Shown: positions 1 through 47,618, counted from the stretch's first letter. The stretch is DNA of 64,000 nt from Amoebidium appalachense (GCA_963693365.1 CAVNZM010000008.1:6262001-6326000); one strand, 5' to 3'. Made by a program: numbers and translations. The notes: generated by a model not told the origin, from the sequence alone.

Positions 1-26
1 GGGGGGGGGGGGGGGGGGGGGGGGAG

Positions 27-66
<40 letters not shown>

Positions 67-529
67 GTGGGGGGGGGGGGGGAGGGGGAGGGGAGGGGGA
101 GGGGGGTCGTAGGGATGCTACAGAATCGTCAGATATTAGACAAATCGTACCAACACGATCATTCTCTCACATATGAGAGAAGATTGTGACTAACGATGTG
201 CAGAGCTGGTTAAGACCTGTTGAGTGTGCAGAGAAAATGGGAGGGGAAGGAGGAGGGGAAGGAGGAGGGGAAGGGGGGGGGGTTTGAATGCGGAACACGG
301 TACGAAGTACGCATACACGACGAGAAGCATGGTGCAGGACACATGCAAAGGCAAACATTCAAGTATGCAGTATCAGCCATGTGCACAGTATGCGTCATAA
401 GCCGAGCCCATCCTCAGGGAGGACCCAAGTCATCAATTGCGTCTGAGTTTCGACCCCTTAGCCCGCGTATATACGACACTCCAACTCAGACAGCAGCATC
501 GAGGGGAAGGGGGGGGGGGGGGGGGGGAG

Positions 530-567
<38 letters not shown>

Positions 568-1505
568 GGGGGGGGGGGGGGGTGAAGTAAGAGAGGGGAG
601 GGAATGTTAGAGTGTCAGTAGTATCAGGGGACCCTGCAGAGTCGTTAGATATCAGACAAAAACGCACCAACGACCAAGTTCTCCAAGGGGGGGGGGGGGG
701 TTGGATTTTATCCTATTTTTACATGATTATTTATCAATACAAACTGTCTATGAACCCACAAGACCCGGTACAAACTAAAAACCCATCTCCTAATGATAAA
801 AAGACGATTGAAATTTACCAAATTGTATGTGTCGACACAGTATGTGGGATTGTATATATCATGTTACCAGATAAATCTGCTAATACTGCCTTTTTTAAGG
901 GTGAGTCACCCCAAGTTGATCACACACGCAGCGTAATATGGTGTACACGTTGCCGCGGTCAGTGAGGCCGACAGTATACTATTGAACATTTCTTTGGCTG
1001 TCTTTTAAACGGGCAGCCCGTTCTTCGTTACCATGCTCATGGAACCTGCAAACCACCCAAATGGGATTCATGGCTTCATTTTCCAAATCACATTCGAAGT
1101 TGAGGTAGCAACAGTGTTTGCACAGACCTGACAGTTACTGTATTACACAGACGTGTAGGACAGGCAACAGCCATGAAGTTTCTGTGTGTGTGTGTGTGTG
1201 TGCGTGTGCGTGCGTGTGTGCGTGCGTGCGTGCGTGTGCGTGTGTGCGTGTGCGTGTGCGTGTGCGCGCCTGCGGGCGTGCGTGCGTGCGTGTGTGTGTG
1301 TGTGCATGTGCGTGCGTGCGTGCGTGCGTGTGCGTGTGCGTGCGTGTGTGTGTGTGTGCGTGTGTGTGTGTATGTGTATGCTTGTGCGTGTGCGTGTTCG
1401 TTCGTGCGAGCGTGCGTGTGTGCATGTGTGTGCGTGTGTGTGTGCGAGCGTGCTTGTGTGTGTTGGGCGGGGGAGGGGGGAGGGGGGGAGGGGTTGGAGG
1501 TATAC
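1..1505. repeat. Intronic low-complexity DNA: poly-G, (GA)n and (GT)n tracts
   Basis: This stretch lies downstream of phospholipase exon 2 on the minus strand and is probably intron. It holds a G24 and (GA)n start (1-62), G-rich runs at 63-106, 269-281 and 509-582, and a (GT/GC)n tract at 1184-1462. Between these are about 900 bases of ordinary sequence (about 110-500 and 590-1150) with no recognisable exon. The segments near 118-165 and 636-680 are diverged direct repeats of each other. Confidence 0.6.
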
Positions 1506-1999
1506 CGTGGAATGGGACTGGTCGACACCCTTGCTCAGTTTCGTGTTTGCAATCTTGTCAATGTCGACGAGAAATTCCAGAGCCTTGGGTGGGGGCGCAA
1601 GGTGGTAGCTGTTGTGCGTCCCTAGCACCTGCAAATAACGTTTTAAAAAATGCGGATGTAATGTAATGAATTTACTGGGTGTGGGATATTACAGTACAAG
1701 AAATGTGGATTTACCTGAATGAAGTTCGTGGCTTACACTGTGGGAGGGACATTACAGTAGAAAAAGTGGATATACTGTAATGCATTTACAGGTTGTGGGA
1801 CATAACCACACAAAAATGCGGATATACTTCAATAGATTTACAGGTTGTGGAATATTACAGTTTTTTTATTATTAAAAAAAAAAGGGGTTTGCTGTAATGA
1901 ATTTACTGATTGTGGGATATTACAATACAAAATTGTGGATACGGATATACTGTAATGGATTTACTGGCCCTAGCAGACAACGTGCTGGCCGTGTGCTGT

Positions 2000-2079
<80 letters not shown>

Positions 2080-2288
2080 GGGAGGAGGGGGGAGGGGGGA
2101 AGAGAAGAGGGAAAAGGCACAGTCCCCCCCCCCCCCCCCCCTCCCCCCCGGCACAAAAAAAAACAAAAAAAACAAAAAAAAACAAGGAAGCTCCAAAACG
2201 AGAAGAAGGGGAACAAAAAAAGGGAGTGGGTGTGTGGGTGGTGGTGGCGGCGGTGGTGGCGGTGGTGGGGACGGGGGTGGTGATGTGC

Positions 2289-2372
<84 letters not shown>

Positions 2373-2648
2373 TGGCGGACCCGGGGGAGGGGGGGGGGGG
2401 GGGGGGGGGGGCAGAGCCGAAACAAGAAGTCCCCCCCTCCCCCACCCCCCCAAACCCCCCAAAAAAAGAGGGGGGGGGGCCCAAAAAAAAGGCGGGGGGT
2501 TGGAGGGGGACCGAAAAGGAACAAAATAAAGGGGGCAGCCATTGTCCCCACGCACCTGTATCTCGTTCATGCGCAGTTTTCTGTATGTTTGTTCCTGTGC
2601 ACCAACGGCAACAGATAGGGCTGCCAGGCAGAGCAACCTGGCTACCAT
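1..2648 (-). CDS. Secreted Ca2+-dependent phosphoinositide phospholipase C-like protein (5' part, runs off the left edge)
   Basis: Two exons join in frame on the minus strand: 2648-2556 (31 codons, phase 0) and 1628-1506 (41 codons, phase 0). Exon 1 starts with a typical signal peptide ([17 protein letters not shown]) and ends in LRMNEIQ before a GTGCGT donor. Exon 2 follows TTTGCAG and opens with [13 protein letters not shown]. The GTHNSYH block after an 'L-R-x-N-x-I-Q' stretch is the hallmark of the PI-PLC-C1 family (extracellular Ca2+-dependent phosphoinositide phospholipase C). Its first His is the expected catalytic general base. The SKGVDQSHS segment fits the 'Y-S-H-x-P-L' region that follows in the family. 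Exon 2 ends at a GTATAC donor. I find no further exon in 1-1505, so the rest of the barrel lies outside the window. Substrate and activity are inferred from the family only. Confidence 0.8.
1645..1975. repeat. Degenerate minisatellite, unit about 50-60 bp, about six copies
   Basis: The core 'TGTAATGnATTTAC' followed by 'GGTTGTGGGATATTACAGT' and 'GTGGATATAC' recurs about every 50-60 bases with many substitutions. It lies in intron 1 of the phospholipase gene, between exon 2 and the (GT)n/G tract at 2002-2078. No coding potential is evident. Confidence 0.7.
2002..2500. repeat. (GT)n, poly-G and homopurine/homopyrimidine block
   Basis: The order is (GT)n 2002-2043, G35 2044-2078, a mixed C and A run 2122-2185, (GT)n 2287-2371, G-rich 2381-2411, and C/A/G runs to about 2510. 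It fills intron 1 of the phospholipase gene. All long reading frames here are repeat artefacts (Cys-Val, His-Thr, Gly and Pro runs). Confidence 0.85.
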
Positions 2649-4174
2649 TCTCCAACCCTGTGGGGGTTTCTACTTTTTGCTTTGTTTAAGGTTGGGTTCT
2701 TGTTTTCATTTTTAGTGCCCAGGGGAGAGGGGGGGGGGGGGAGGGACACGGAGGTGAGGGTTCGTGGCAGAAAGATAACGGTGTGCGTGTGTGTGTGCTT
2801 ATATGTGTGTGTGGGTGTGGGTGTTGTGGTGGAGGTGGTGGTGGTGGTGCGGGAGGGGGGGGGTTGTTTAACCTAGTGCGAGCATTATCCCTAGCCCCAA
2901 TGCCTGCACTTCCTTGAAATTTGATGAACAAAAGTCAATATCAAAAGAGAGGTGCCGCGCCAACACAAATACTTGGCAGCTCTTGCAACATTGAGCTCTA
3001 CATCTCAAAATTACGTGCACAATCCCTCGGAATTGTACAGGTTTGAAAACGCAAATCAGAAAGGCCAGGACTTAGTCTGCACAAAAAAAAGACACAACAG
3101 ATGCTCACATGCATGAACTGAAGTGTAAGAAAACAAACAACATTAGGCGGAAGCAGCTGTTCATACGCATACCTTCTGCTTAGTGCCACACACGAGTGCA
3201 GCCTTAACCTCGTTTCAGGTATGGATACATTTCGACGCTTCCTACAGTCCCCATGTATCCCATGCCTCACTAACAACAAATTGAGATCTCACACATCTGT
3301 GCAACAGAAAGTAAGCAAGGTTCTTCGGCGCGAGTGTGCTACCTTTAGATAGGATTAAACATTACCCTTGAAAAAAGGAGCTCAGTAAAACAGCGGGTTT
3401 TTTGCTCACCTGAGCAACCTAAAAACGCCAGACTACCGTAGTAAGTAAGCTTCGTTTCCGTGTCCCTTTCTGCTATGCAGTATGCAAGATCTTTCAAATC
3501 TACCCTCGTTATAGCACAGGAAACTTCTTAGCATCCATCCAAAACCCATGTTATGTGCTTTCATTCATATACACAAACTTGATTAACGTCATATATAACA
3601 TATATACACCCCTACACTGTGGACAGGGTGTGGAGTACATACTGGTGTACATGTTGTAGTGGCACAGGTGGAAACGAAATCAATACATGAATAGATCTGG
3701 ATGGTATGTCTCCCTACACCACAATATGATGGCCCCCATATATGCATGTGGATCAACAGGTGACTCGGACATGCTTGCATTAAATTGTGTCGTGGAATGC
3801 TATTAGCATATACTACCAAATTCTAAAGGTCAAATTGAAGTTGACATTCATAACTACAAAAAGCAATTTGCTGACTCTTGAGGCTTTTGCTCATTTTTAT
3901 CAGCTGCCAAAAGTAGCATTTCATGATCTTACACTTGATCTAAATATTCCGAAATTTACGTTAAATTTCGAATTTTATAATTGTAGGAATAAATAAAAAG
4001 TTCTTCAGCCTTTCCTAAGAAATTCAGCTTGGCACAAACTAATACTTCAAACATTTTTTTTAGTTAAAAATTGTGTTTCACATGTTAGTGTGAGCATTTT
4101 TAATAGTTGAATTTGTAATTTGCAAGCAAGCCACTTTGTCGGGATCAGAAAGCTTTAAAACCCCCACGCGTTTG

Positions 4175-4633
4175 TTATGGTTCGATAGGCGCGACGTGAT
4201 TGGTCTTTCTTGGAATAAAGTTTAACCCACCTACAGTGATTGTAGCAGGGACCCAGTCCCCGGTGCTTCTTTCATCTTTCACAAAGTTATATGTTTTTGT
4301 GTGGTGGTTTTTTATTAATTTTGATTGCTTCCTACTTACCCCTTTAGCATCAAAAGCTAGAAAGGATCCCCTATCGCCATGCGCCACATGTGACAATAAT
4401 AGCCTCACGCCAGCAAGAGGGACGATAATTTGTGGGATTTGCCCACCTCTCGCTGGCAGCTTGCGAGTGGCTAGCCATTCATGCCACCTCCCTATTGGTT
4501 GGTAAATGTTTTTGGCGAGGGATGGGCGGCGGGCCGTGGCAATGGCACCCCAATTCTTGTAGCTCAGTACATACATACTAATAAGTTCAGATAGGGAACC
4601 CCGTCGGGGATTCCACCTACAAGCCATTAACAC
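4175..4633 (-). other. Unassigned 152-codon open frame
   Basis: An uninterrupted frame in complex sequence, unlike the repeat-driven frames around it. Its translation (MLMACRWNPRRGSLSELISM at the start) matches no family that I recognise. The opposite strand is also partly open over 4200-4505, which weakens the case. There is no signal peptide, recognisable motif or obvious splice partner. It may be a transposon fragment or a chance frame. Confidence 0.15.
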
Positions 4634-4789
4634 CAGTCTTATTTCATTTTTTCAATTTTTTTTTTTTTTTTTTTAAACATATGGAGCGGCGCGGGCACGT
4701 CGTCTATTTTCAGCGGGAGGTGGGTGGGAGGGTGCACGTGGTGATACGTACGTGGTGGTTGTGGCGGCGTAACTTGAGAGAGAGGGGAG

Positions 4790-5036
<247 letters not shown>

Positions 5037-5591
5037 CGCGCGCGCGTGTGTTTGGCCGGGGGAGGGGGGAGGGGGGACACATGCCGGCAGCAACAATACA
5101 GAACAAAAAAAATAAAAAAATAGGAATATTAATAATAATAAACAATCAAAAAGGCAGGAATATCTGTATTGATCGTATATTCGACTCGTTTATTGCAATG
5201 GCCATGTGATCCACCATTGACAATATCATGCACGGCTACAACTACAACATTTTGAAAGACGGCGAGTAGGCCTGAATGATAAAACCATGGCTTTGCAAAT
5301 TAAATGATAATGAACATTGTTTATGTTTTGTGCCATCGTATACTATGATATATTGTCGCACCTGAATGAAAAAAGGCCGCCCGAGACATATACATAACTT
5401 ACTTCCGACTCCTCTGTTTGTTTGTCGTCAATGAGACAGGTTTTTGATCTCGGACCCAACAAAAAAAACCCCTGTCTGCCAGCGATCATGTGGGAGGTCT
5501 CCCCACGATCGCTTTTGCTTCCACTACCTGAAAAACACACACACACACACACACACCGTCGCGAAACACACACACACACTCACGCACACAC

Positions 5592-5652
<61 letters not shown>

Positions 5653-5768
5653 GCCATGCTACTGTTGTTACTACTGATCCCTAGCTACCAGCTGCTTATA
5701 GCAACAAACCAAACACATCCATCAGGTTGAAAAGCGGTGGAACTACTCTGAATGTTCCAGGCCATTCT

Positions 5769-33257
<27,489 letters not shown>

Positions 33258-34204
33258 GTTTCCTGGGTGTATAAGGCGCTTTTGCAGCGCATTTACAACA
33301 TCTCAACCCTACTGTATCATACACGCATACGCCTACACGCCTGTTCTATGTCGGTGTCGTGATTGTTGGTCGCTTAAGTAACACATGCATGTACGTGCTG
33401 GTACGTGTACAAACAGCCTGAGTGCACCTCAAAAGCGGGGTGGAGGAGGCTCGGTCAGTTGTAGGCGTGACATTTAGCAAATCACAATTCGTCATCTGTC
33501 CAGGGAACCAATAGATGAATTCTCTGGCTTCCGCCTGTTGAAGTTTGCGTACGTGGGTGATGATTTGCGGGGAAACGCAACAGAAAAACCTATGTTTTGA
33601 GGCTGAAAAAAAACGGTTATATATAAAGTATAACCTTGTGCTGTGCGGGTATGTATTGTTGTATCGGGGCAGCTGTCCCGAAGGCTTCACAAGTTCACAT
33701 GGTGGCGTCGTGAACTGTCAGTGTTTGGGCGAGCAGATACCTTCCAAATTTAGGCATCCATAAAATCCTGAAAAACGCACCAATCATATGCTACCTGACA
33801 TTTGATTGGTCAATAAAAGTCGTTACCGCCAAAAGCGATCTGTCTGCCGTGTACGCTCAGGAGTCAGGGCCAGACAAATGTGGTTTGGTTTCCTGTTTTG
33901 TTCTGTTTTGTTTGTCGAGTGTTTTCCATCTCGCTTATCCACGAACGCCGAGGCTGCTCGCCGAGGCTGCTTCTCCGCGCCTGGCGGGCTAAAGGGTGTG
34001 GCCATGGAAGCATATATGGGATGCCCCATTATACGGTTCCAGTCTTGATCCAATTGGTTTAGTATTGCACCGGTCTGAGGTGGCTTTCTTCTTCTTCGAA
34101 GATCTTCTTCTTTTTTATTTCGACTTATTTAGACTTCTTTTCTTTTCTTTCTCTTCTTTTCTTTCCTTTCTTTTCGTTTTTCTTCTTTTCTTTCTTTCTT
34201 TTTT

Positions 34205-34260
<56 letters not shown>

Positions 34261-34520
34261 CTTCAACGGGGTGGAAAATGCCTCAGGCCTCAGAGCTAGT
34301 AGGGGACGCACGCAATAGGTGCAATTTATTACCACCGTCGAGGGGCAGTGCACACACACGAGCACAAGTGAATATATATACGTACATGTATTTGAACACG
34401 TGTATGTCCGTTTGCGTTCTCTGACTGGCAGTTCGAAGTTTGCAATTGTCGTGTATGTACTTGCGAGCTGCAAATACGTGTGTGCGTGGGTCGAGTCTCG
34501 CAAGAGTGCACACGGTGTCA

Positions 34521-34575
<55 letters not shown>

Positions 34576-35411
34576 TCAGAGTGTGAGTGTCGCGTGACAC
34601 ATCACTGAAGCACTAAACTAAACTGCACCCATGTGCGTGTGCAAACAAAGTGTTATTCAGAATTTGCCCAACGAGTATTGCCCTCAACGAAGGGGTCCGG
34701 CAAGGCGGGAAGGGGGGAGGCCCTGTTTTTATCAAATTGCATATCAGAACCGTTCCTTCCCCCCCCCCCCCCCCCCCCCCCCTCCTCCTCCACCCGCCCC
34801 CCTCCCTCCTCCCCCTTCCTCCTCTGCCTTTTCAAAATTTTGGTTTGTTTTTGTGCGTGTGACGTGTGTGCATGTATGTGTATGTGCCACAGTGTGTGCA
34901 CCGCGAGCTCGTGTGTGAACAGTGAACAGGAAAGTGGGCGAAGGGGGGGGGAGGGGGAGGGGGAGGGAATCAGTCAGCTGAAACATCGGACCTAAACAGT
35001 ATATTACAATCATGCAGGAAGGCGGTTCCTTTAATACTCTTAATTAAGGTCTATGTTTGGTCAGCTGTAGGTACAAATGACGTCACATCCTATTGTTGGC
35101 TTTGCCCATATATGGTAGATACGATCCCCCTTTTTTAGACATTGGGTGACGGGAATATATAGGAACCCTAGAACACCTTCACAGAAGTTAACAGTTACTA
35201 ACGTTGTTGTGTTCGATAAAAAATCTGTTCTTTGGGAGGGGGCGAAAGAGGTTGGGTGAAGAGGGGTGGGTTGGGGGTTGTTTGGGGTTTGGGGAGGGGG
35301 GGGGGGGGGGGGGGGGGGAGTAATCCAACCTGACCATTAAACACGGGGACTGGATTAGGGTGTGCAAAGGTATTGCAACCAAAATTTCTGCTCTAAGACA
35401 CTTTAAAATAG
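33258..35411. other. Intergenic region between the GH114 gene start and the phosphatase stop
   Basis: About 2.15 kb. It contains complex sequence at 33258-34080, a CT/T-rich stretch at 34081-34206 running into G54 at 34207-34260, (GT)n at 34525-34575, a C run near 34760-34783 and a G run at 35295-35319. No gene is recognised. A short palindrome GCGC/GCGC (TTTTGCA between) lies just upstream of the GH114 start, near 33275-33290. Confidence 0.5.
34207..34260. repeat. Homopolymer of 54 G
   Basis: An uninterrupted G run that follows a pyrimidine-rich stretch. Such tracts are prone to length error in sequencing and can form G-quadruplexes. Confidence 0.95.
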
Positions 35412-35585
35412 CTACAACTCCCTCTCCGGGTGGCTATGAATAGTAACATTGTGGATCTTGGCCCAATCCTTCAGGCCCTTCTGCCACATCTGGCCCGTCA
35501 GACCGTCTGGGGTGTAAACACAAACCACCCCAAGTTGGCTGACGTTGCGGATGTTGCCCATCTCGTTGTCGTAGAAAATCTGTTT

Positions 35586-35616
<31 letters not shown>

Positions 35617-35768
35617 GGGGGGGGGGCGAAGGTGCGTGGTGCATGTGTGTGTTGTGTGTGTGGGGGGGGGGGTGAAGGGGGAGGGGGGTGCGTGCATGTG
35701 TATGGTGTGTGTGTGTGGGGGGGGGGGGGGGGGGGGAGGGGGAAGGCGCGTGCATGTGTGTGGTGTGT

Positions 35769-35819
<51 letters not shown>

Positions 35820-35874
35820 GGTGTGTGCATGTGTGTGTGTGGGGGGGAGGGGGGATATAGGGGTGTGTGTGTGT

Positions 35875-35905
<31 letters not shown>

Positions 35906-35914
35906 CGGTTTGGT

Positions 35915-35973
<59 letters not shown>

Positions 35974-36434
35974 GCGCGCGCACGCAAGTGTGTGAGGGTA
36001 GGGGTGAGTGAGTGGGTGAGTGGGTGAGTGAGTGAGTGAGTGAGTGAGTGAGTGAGTGAGTGAGTGTGTGTGTGTGTGTTTGTTTGTGTGGTGTCAGTGT
36101 GTGTGTGTCTGTGCATGTGTATATGCACACGTCTGGTTTCATGTATGCGATCTGTGCGGCACGTAGACACATGCATGCGCATGTGCCTGTGCGTATGAAC
36201 ATGTATGTCTGCGCATGTACCTGTGTGTACATTACACATGTGCATTTTCAAGTAAGCCTCCTCACACTCTTTCTGCAAGTGACACCACACACAAAAAAGG
36301 GACCGAAAAAAAGAATCTGTATCCAGGGTTGTGGTGGTGGTGCGGGGGTTGGGAGGGTTGGGGGCGGGGGTGGGCGAGGGCGGATGGGGGAGATAATGCC
36401 TTTTCTTTTTAAGAATGAGCAGGTTTTGAGGCGA

Positions 36435-36466
<32 letters not shown>

Positions 36467-36691
36467 GGGGTTCATCCAAAGGGACCCAACCACTACAAAA
36501 ACGGATGACAGAACAATGCTACACAAAGCCGACACTCAAACAGATGCCATCAACGAAACACGTTCAAATATCCATCTGAAAACTTCTGTTTTCGACTCGC
36601 TAACCTTACACGTGTGTTCTCTCGGCCCATACAGGCCGCAACTGAAGCGTGGGGAACCCATCAGGGGAGGAGGAGGAGGTGTGTTGTGTGT

Positions 36692-36772
<81 letters not shown>

Positions 36773-36962
36773 TGGGGATAACACACTATATCATTATAGG
36801 CTACACCCGTTTTTTCATGCAGCCGTTGAAAGTGTTGCTTCTTATTGGACTTTGAAATCTCCACAAAATGAATAGTGTCCTTCATTTTTATCCCGTCACC
36901 CACTTCGATAAGAGCAAGGCACTCCCGTGCCCATTCAGGCTCATCTGTGGAAGAGGCGACAC

Positions 36963-36994
<32 letters not shown>

Positions 36995-37106
36995 TGTGTG
37001 TGTGGTGTGTGTATATGTGTGTGTTTGGCGGGGAGGTGTTTGTGTGTGTGTGTGAATGTGCGAGTGTGTGAGTGTGTGTGTGTGTGTGTGTGAGTGTGTG
37101 TGCGTT

Positions 37107-37167
<61 letters not shown>

Positions 37168-37173
37168 ATGTCC

Positions 37174-37204
<31 letters not shown>

Positions 37205-37272
37205 GGGGGTGAGTGTGTGTGTGTTTTCGTGTGACCACGTGTGCTGTGTGTGTGTGTGTGTTGGGGGCGTGT

Positions 37273-37303
<31 letters not shown>

Positions 37304-37731
37304 GGCAACGCAATCGGTACTATTTGGAGGCAACCAAAACACAATCAGAAAGCTTTCAGTTGATATCAAGCGCCAATAGAAAGACTTGCACCTCGAACAA
37401 TTTGTTTAAGCGCCCATTTAAATAAGTGCAGTTATTCCACTTCTAACCCTCCAAAAACTTAAGATTAAAAGGTTAATACATTAAGGTGCGGCAAACAGTT
37501 GCATCGCCAATCAAGTTACAGTGGGTCACATCCAGTAGCCACACCGAATGTCCCCAGCAAAACCCATAACCTAAGACAACACCCACAAACATAACATTTT
37601 TTTCCATTTGCATTTCTCCGATTTTCAGTTTTACATTTGCAGACAGCCGAGTGGATTGGTAATGACGTTGAGAAAGACAAAGAAAAGCTAGCAATAATAC
37701 GGAGGGGACGCGGAAGGGGGGGGGTCTGTGT

Positions 37732-37786
<55 letters not shown>

Positions 37787-37910
37787 CGCAGACATACGCT
37801 ACACGTGTGTGCATCCATTGGGGTTTAGTTTTCAGCTCGTGCAAAATCTGACGGCTCTGACCCATCAGATACACCTCAGTACCTGACCGGTCCACAACAT
37901 TACCTGTGTG

Positions 37911-37954
<44 letters not shown>

Positions 37955-37982
37955 TGTGTGTGTGTGTGTGTGTGTGTGGTTG

Positions 37983-38045
<63 letters not shown>

Positions 38046-38871
38046 TGAGTGTATGGGTGTCTCTGCCTGTGTGTGTGTTTGAAGGGAGGAAGGGGGGGAC
38101 GTAAGCATTAGTGTGTGTACGTGTGTAAAGAGGGGGGGGGGGGGGGGGGGGGGGATGTGATGTATGCATTAGTGTGGATGGCAAGCATTCAAGACAAAAA
38201 TAAACGTGAAAAGAGGCACGGAGAGGGGGGGGGGGGGGGGGGGGAGGGGACCGGGGGACAAGAGCGAGAAACAGACAGACAGAAAGACAGGGAATGAGAG
38301 GGGTTGAGCCACATGTTGCGTAAAGGACATTCGCGAAACGACAGACACCTCAAGACCCCAACAATACCAAGGGCACCTTTTTCTTGGGGATTGTTATGGT
38401 CCAAAGCGAGTAAACAAAGACATGGGAAGGTGTTTTGTGGCATGCATGCGTCTGTGAAGCTACATGCAGCGAGTACGTTCAGGCTCAAAGGGCAAAAAAA
38501 AAAAAAAGAGACAAGGTCAGGACAGCTTTGCCAGCATGCCGACGTGTTATATGTTCTACTTCATACAGCATGTACGAAACCATCGTTTTCTTTCCCTGCC
38601 ATTCGGGACACTAAGTTAGCTTCTGGTTTCTTGTGCCCCCCCCCCCCCCCAACCCCCAACCCCCCCCCCCAACCCTCCTTTAAAAAAGAAAAAAAAAAAA
38701 AAAAAAAAAAAAAACCGAAAAAAAAGCACCTTCTCCTACCTCTTTCCTAAATTAAACTCCGGCACTCAATCCCGAAGTTGCAAAAACGCACACAAACCAC
38801 ACCAAACATGCAAGAACTCGTGTACAGGAACGTGCGCAGACGTTAACGCATCAGGAAAGATTGGGAGACTG

Positions 38872-38906
<35 letters not shown>

Positions 38907-39877
38907 GTCGACAAGAACCAGGTGGCAAACAACGGGAAATTATGTGTAGAAAAAAAGGGAAATACGGTACAACCTAAAATGAAAGTAGGTTGCAGGAAAA
39001 AAAAAAAAGATTGGTTGCAAACACTTGGTCCAGAATTCAAACCAAAATCCACAAAGGGCACGACCTGAGGATTGTGCGGAGAGGAAGAGAGGAAGGAGGG
39101 AGGGAGGAGGGGTAGGGATGGGGAGGGGAGAGGGGGAAGGGGGGGGGGAAGTGGGGTGGGAGGGGGGCGGGTCAAGAGTTCCACACGAAGGGAGAAGATG
39201 GAGGAGGATTGAAGTGCGTCGAGATCTAGACCGGGGTGCATTTGTGTTTGAGCACGGACAGCAGATCGTGCGGGTCCAACAGACAGAGGCAAACGTGTAG
39301 CGAAATGCACATGGCTCAGAAAATATCGGCTCCTCTTGTATCCAGTTGGGAAATGTGCACCACTTAGGAAAAGCCATTCAACCCCCCCCCCCCCCCCCCC
39401 CCCCCCCCCTCTCCCCCCAACACACACACACACTCACGCACACACACGTATCATCCACAACCCCTAATTCTTATACCCCTCAACCATGACTAACAGTTAC
39501 CGTCCTCTGTATACCTCTCCGCAACCCACTCCCCCCCAACCCACCATTACTGTGCCCGCCCCTTTTCCTGCTGATCAAAAACGTGAAATGTGTGTAAGTC
39601 GCCCACATATGTGCCCAACGAGGCATTCGAGCACACGTTGAACGCAATGCACACACCTCTAATCCCCGTCAAACAAAACACATACACACACCAACACACA
39701 CACATCAACGCACACAAAGACACACACACACACACACAGACACACCATACCGTTCTTCTTGTTGAGTCTGAACGGTGCTCCCCCACTGCCCCACAGGTGA
39801 TACATCTCGGGATACCACAGTGTGGCGTCCAGGTCAAATACAACCAGTCCGGGCATACGGGGAACCGTAGCAGCCAT
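35412..39877 (-). CDS. MDP1: Magnesium-dependent phosphatase 1 (HAD superfamily)
   Basis: Four exons join in frame: 39877-39751, 37903-37798, 36961-36787 and 35579-35412 (TAG), giving 191 aa. I chose the ATG in ACCATGG at 39877 over an in-frame ATG five codons upstream because of its context and because family members start close to the HAD motif. Motif I is [10 protein letters not shown] (nucleophile Asp and DxDxT/V). Motif II is [13 protein letters not shown]. The Lys region includes [14 protein letters not shown], and motif IV is [13 protein letters not shown]. The C-terminus ([20 protein letters not shown]) follows the MDP1 pattern. The family dephosphorylates protein tyrosine and sugar/glycation substrates with Mg2+ and is cytosolic; no signal peptide is seen. 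The usual motif IV pair Asp-Asp is Asp-Asn here. Confidence 0.88.
35589..36070. repeat. Alternating poly-G and (GT)n with GAGT repeats
   Basis: G runs at 35600-35626, 35718-35736, 35783-35818 and 35877-35905, separated by GT tracts, then (GT)n 35928-35972 and a GAGT tetranucleotide array at about 36006-36066. It lies directly upstream (transcript sense) of the last exon of the phosphatase gene. Confidence 0.95.
36706..36771. repeat. Homopolymer of 66 G, the longest in the window
   Basis: A pure G run after a (GT)n tract. It begins 15 bases downstream (transcript sense) of phosphatase exon 3, so the nascent transcript carries 66 C close to a splice donor. Confidence 0.97.
36962..39750. repeat. 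Phosphatase introns 1 and 2: (GT)n, (GCGT)n and G/C runs
   Basis: (GT)n at 36962-37190 and 37986-38041, (GCGT)n at about 37908-37955, G runs at 37191-37209, 37747-37786 and 38131-38154, a C/A-rich block at 38636-38714 and a C run near 39380-39410. The complex sequence at 37380-37690 and 38290-39370 shows no exon that I can join. Confidence 0.7.
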
Positions 39878-47065
<7,188 letters not shown>

Positions 47066-47618
47066 AAAACGTGCCATTTGGGTGGCCCAGCTACGTATGA
47101 ATATTCCTTGGAAGTGGGGGAAATTTGTTATTTGTTATCGAGATATTTGTGTGGCTGTGATGAGGTGCCAGCACCAATTATTGCATGGCCAACAGTGTTT
47201 CCGCCCAAAAAGGTACATAGCTAGCTTTAGATATACTTTTAGAGTGATGCATTTTGGAAAGTGTGGGTGCTTTTGTAGTCGCGAGCTGAAGTGGTGTGCT
47301 GGCGGAATAATTAGTATTTTTTCTTGTTATATCTCAGCCTTTCGCGCCCTTTTCTCCACATACCTACAATGTACCTAAATGCACACTACACTGTAGTAGT
47401 CCTTTGGCAGCTCGTACAATTTAAATTTAAAATTTATTTAGATTTAAATTTGTCTGGCCACCCCTGAGCACATTTGTCCCAATGTATGTATGTATATCCC
47501 CTTTTGCCTTGCCAGCTGTCTGCATATTCATGCACCTTTCTATGGATACCCGGCCCGACCCGTACTCGGCCCGACCCATGGTGGTGGCCGTGGAAGTGTC
47601 TTTTTTTTTTTTTTTTTT

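Noticed and set aside
220-585. Gly- or Pro-rich frames over poly-G/poly-C
   Set aside because: Driven by homopolymers with no conserved domain, and open on both strands.
612-965. 117-codon plus-strand frame
   Set aside because: No recognised domain, contains a poly-Gly stretch from a G run, and lies in a probable intron of the minus-strand phospholipase gene.
1088-1666. Long Cys-Val and His-Thr frames on both strands
   Set aside because: They are translations of a (GT/GC)n tract. The same applies to similar frames at 20096-20520, 30033-30591, 32268-33019, 40714-41770, 42500-43158, 45384-46098 and 50192-50960.
33806-34062. Overlapping frames on both strands near 33.9 kb
   Set aside because: Both strands are open over the same interval with no recognised domain or splice partner; insufficient support for a gene.
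36000-36070. Regularly spaced short repeats suggestive of a CRISPR array
   Set aside because: A pure GAGT tetranucleotide array without spacers in a eukaryotic genome. No CRISPR array is present in the window.
38304-38750. 148-codon plus-strand frame
   Set aside because: Lies in intron 1 of the minus-strand phosphatase, ends in Pro and Lys homopolymers, and has no recognisable domain.
38940-39377. 145-codon minus-strand frame in phosphatase intron 1
   Set aside because: The phosphatase exons join without it, and its sequence has no match to the HAD cap or core.
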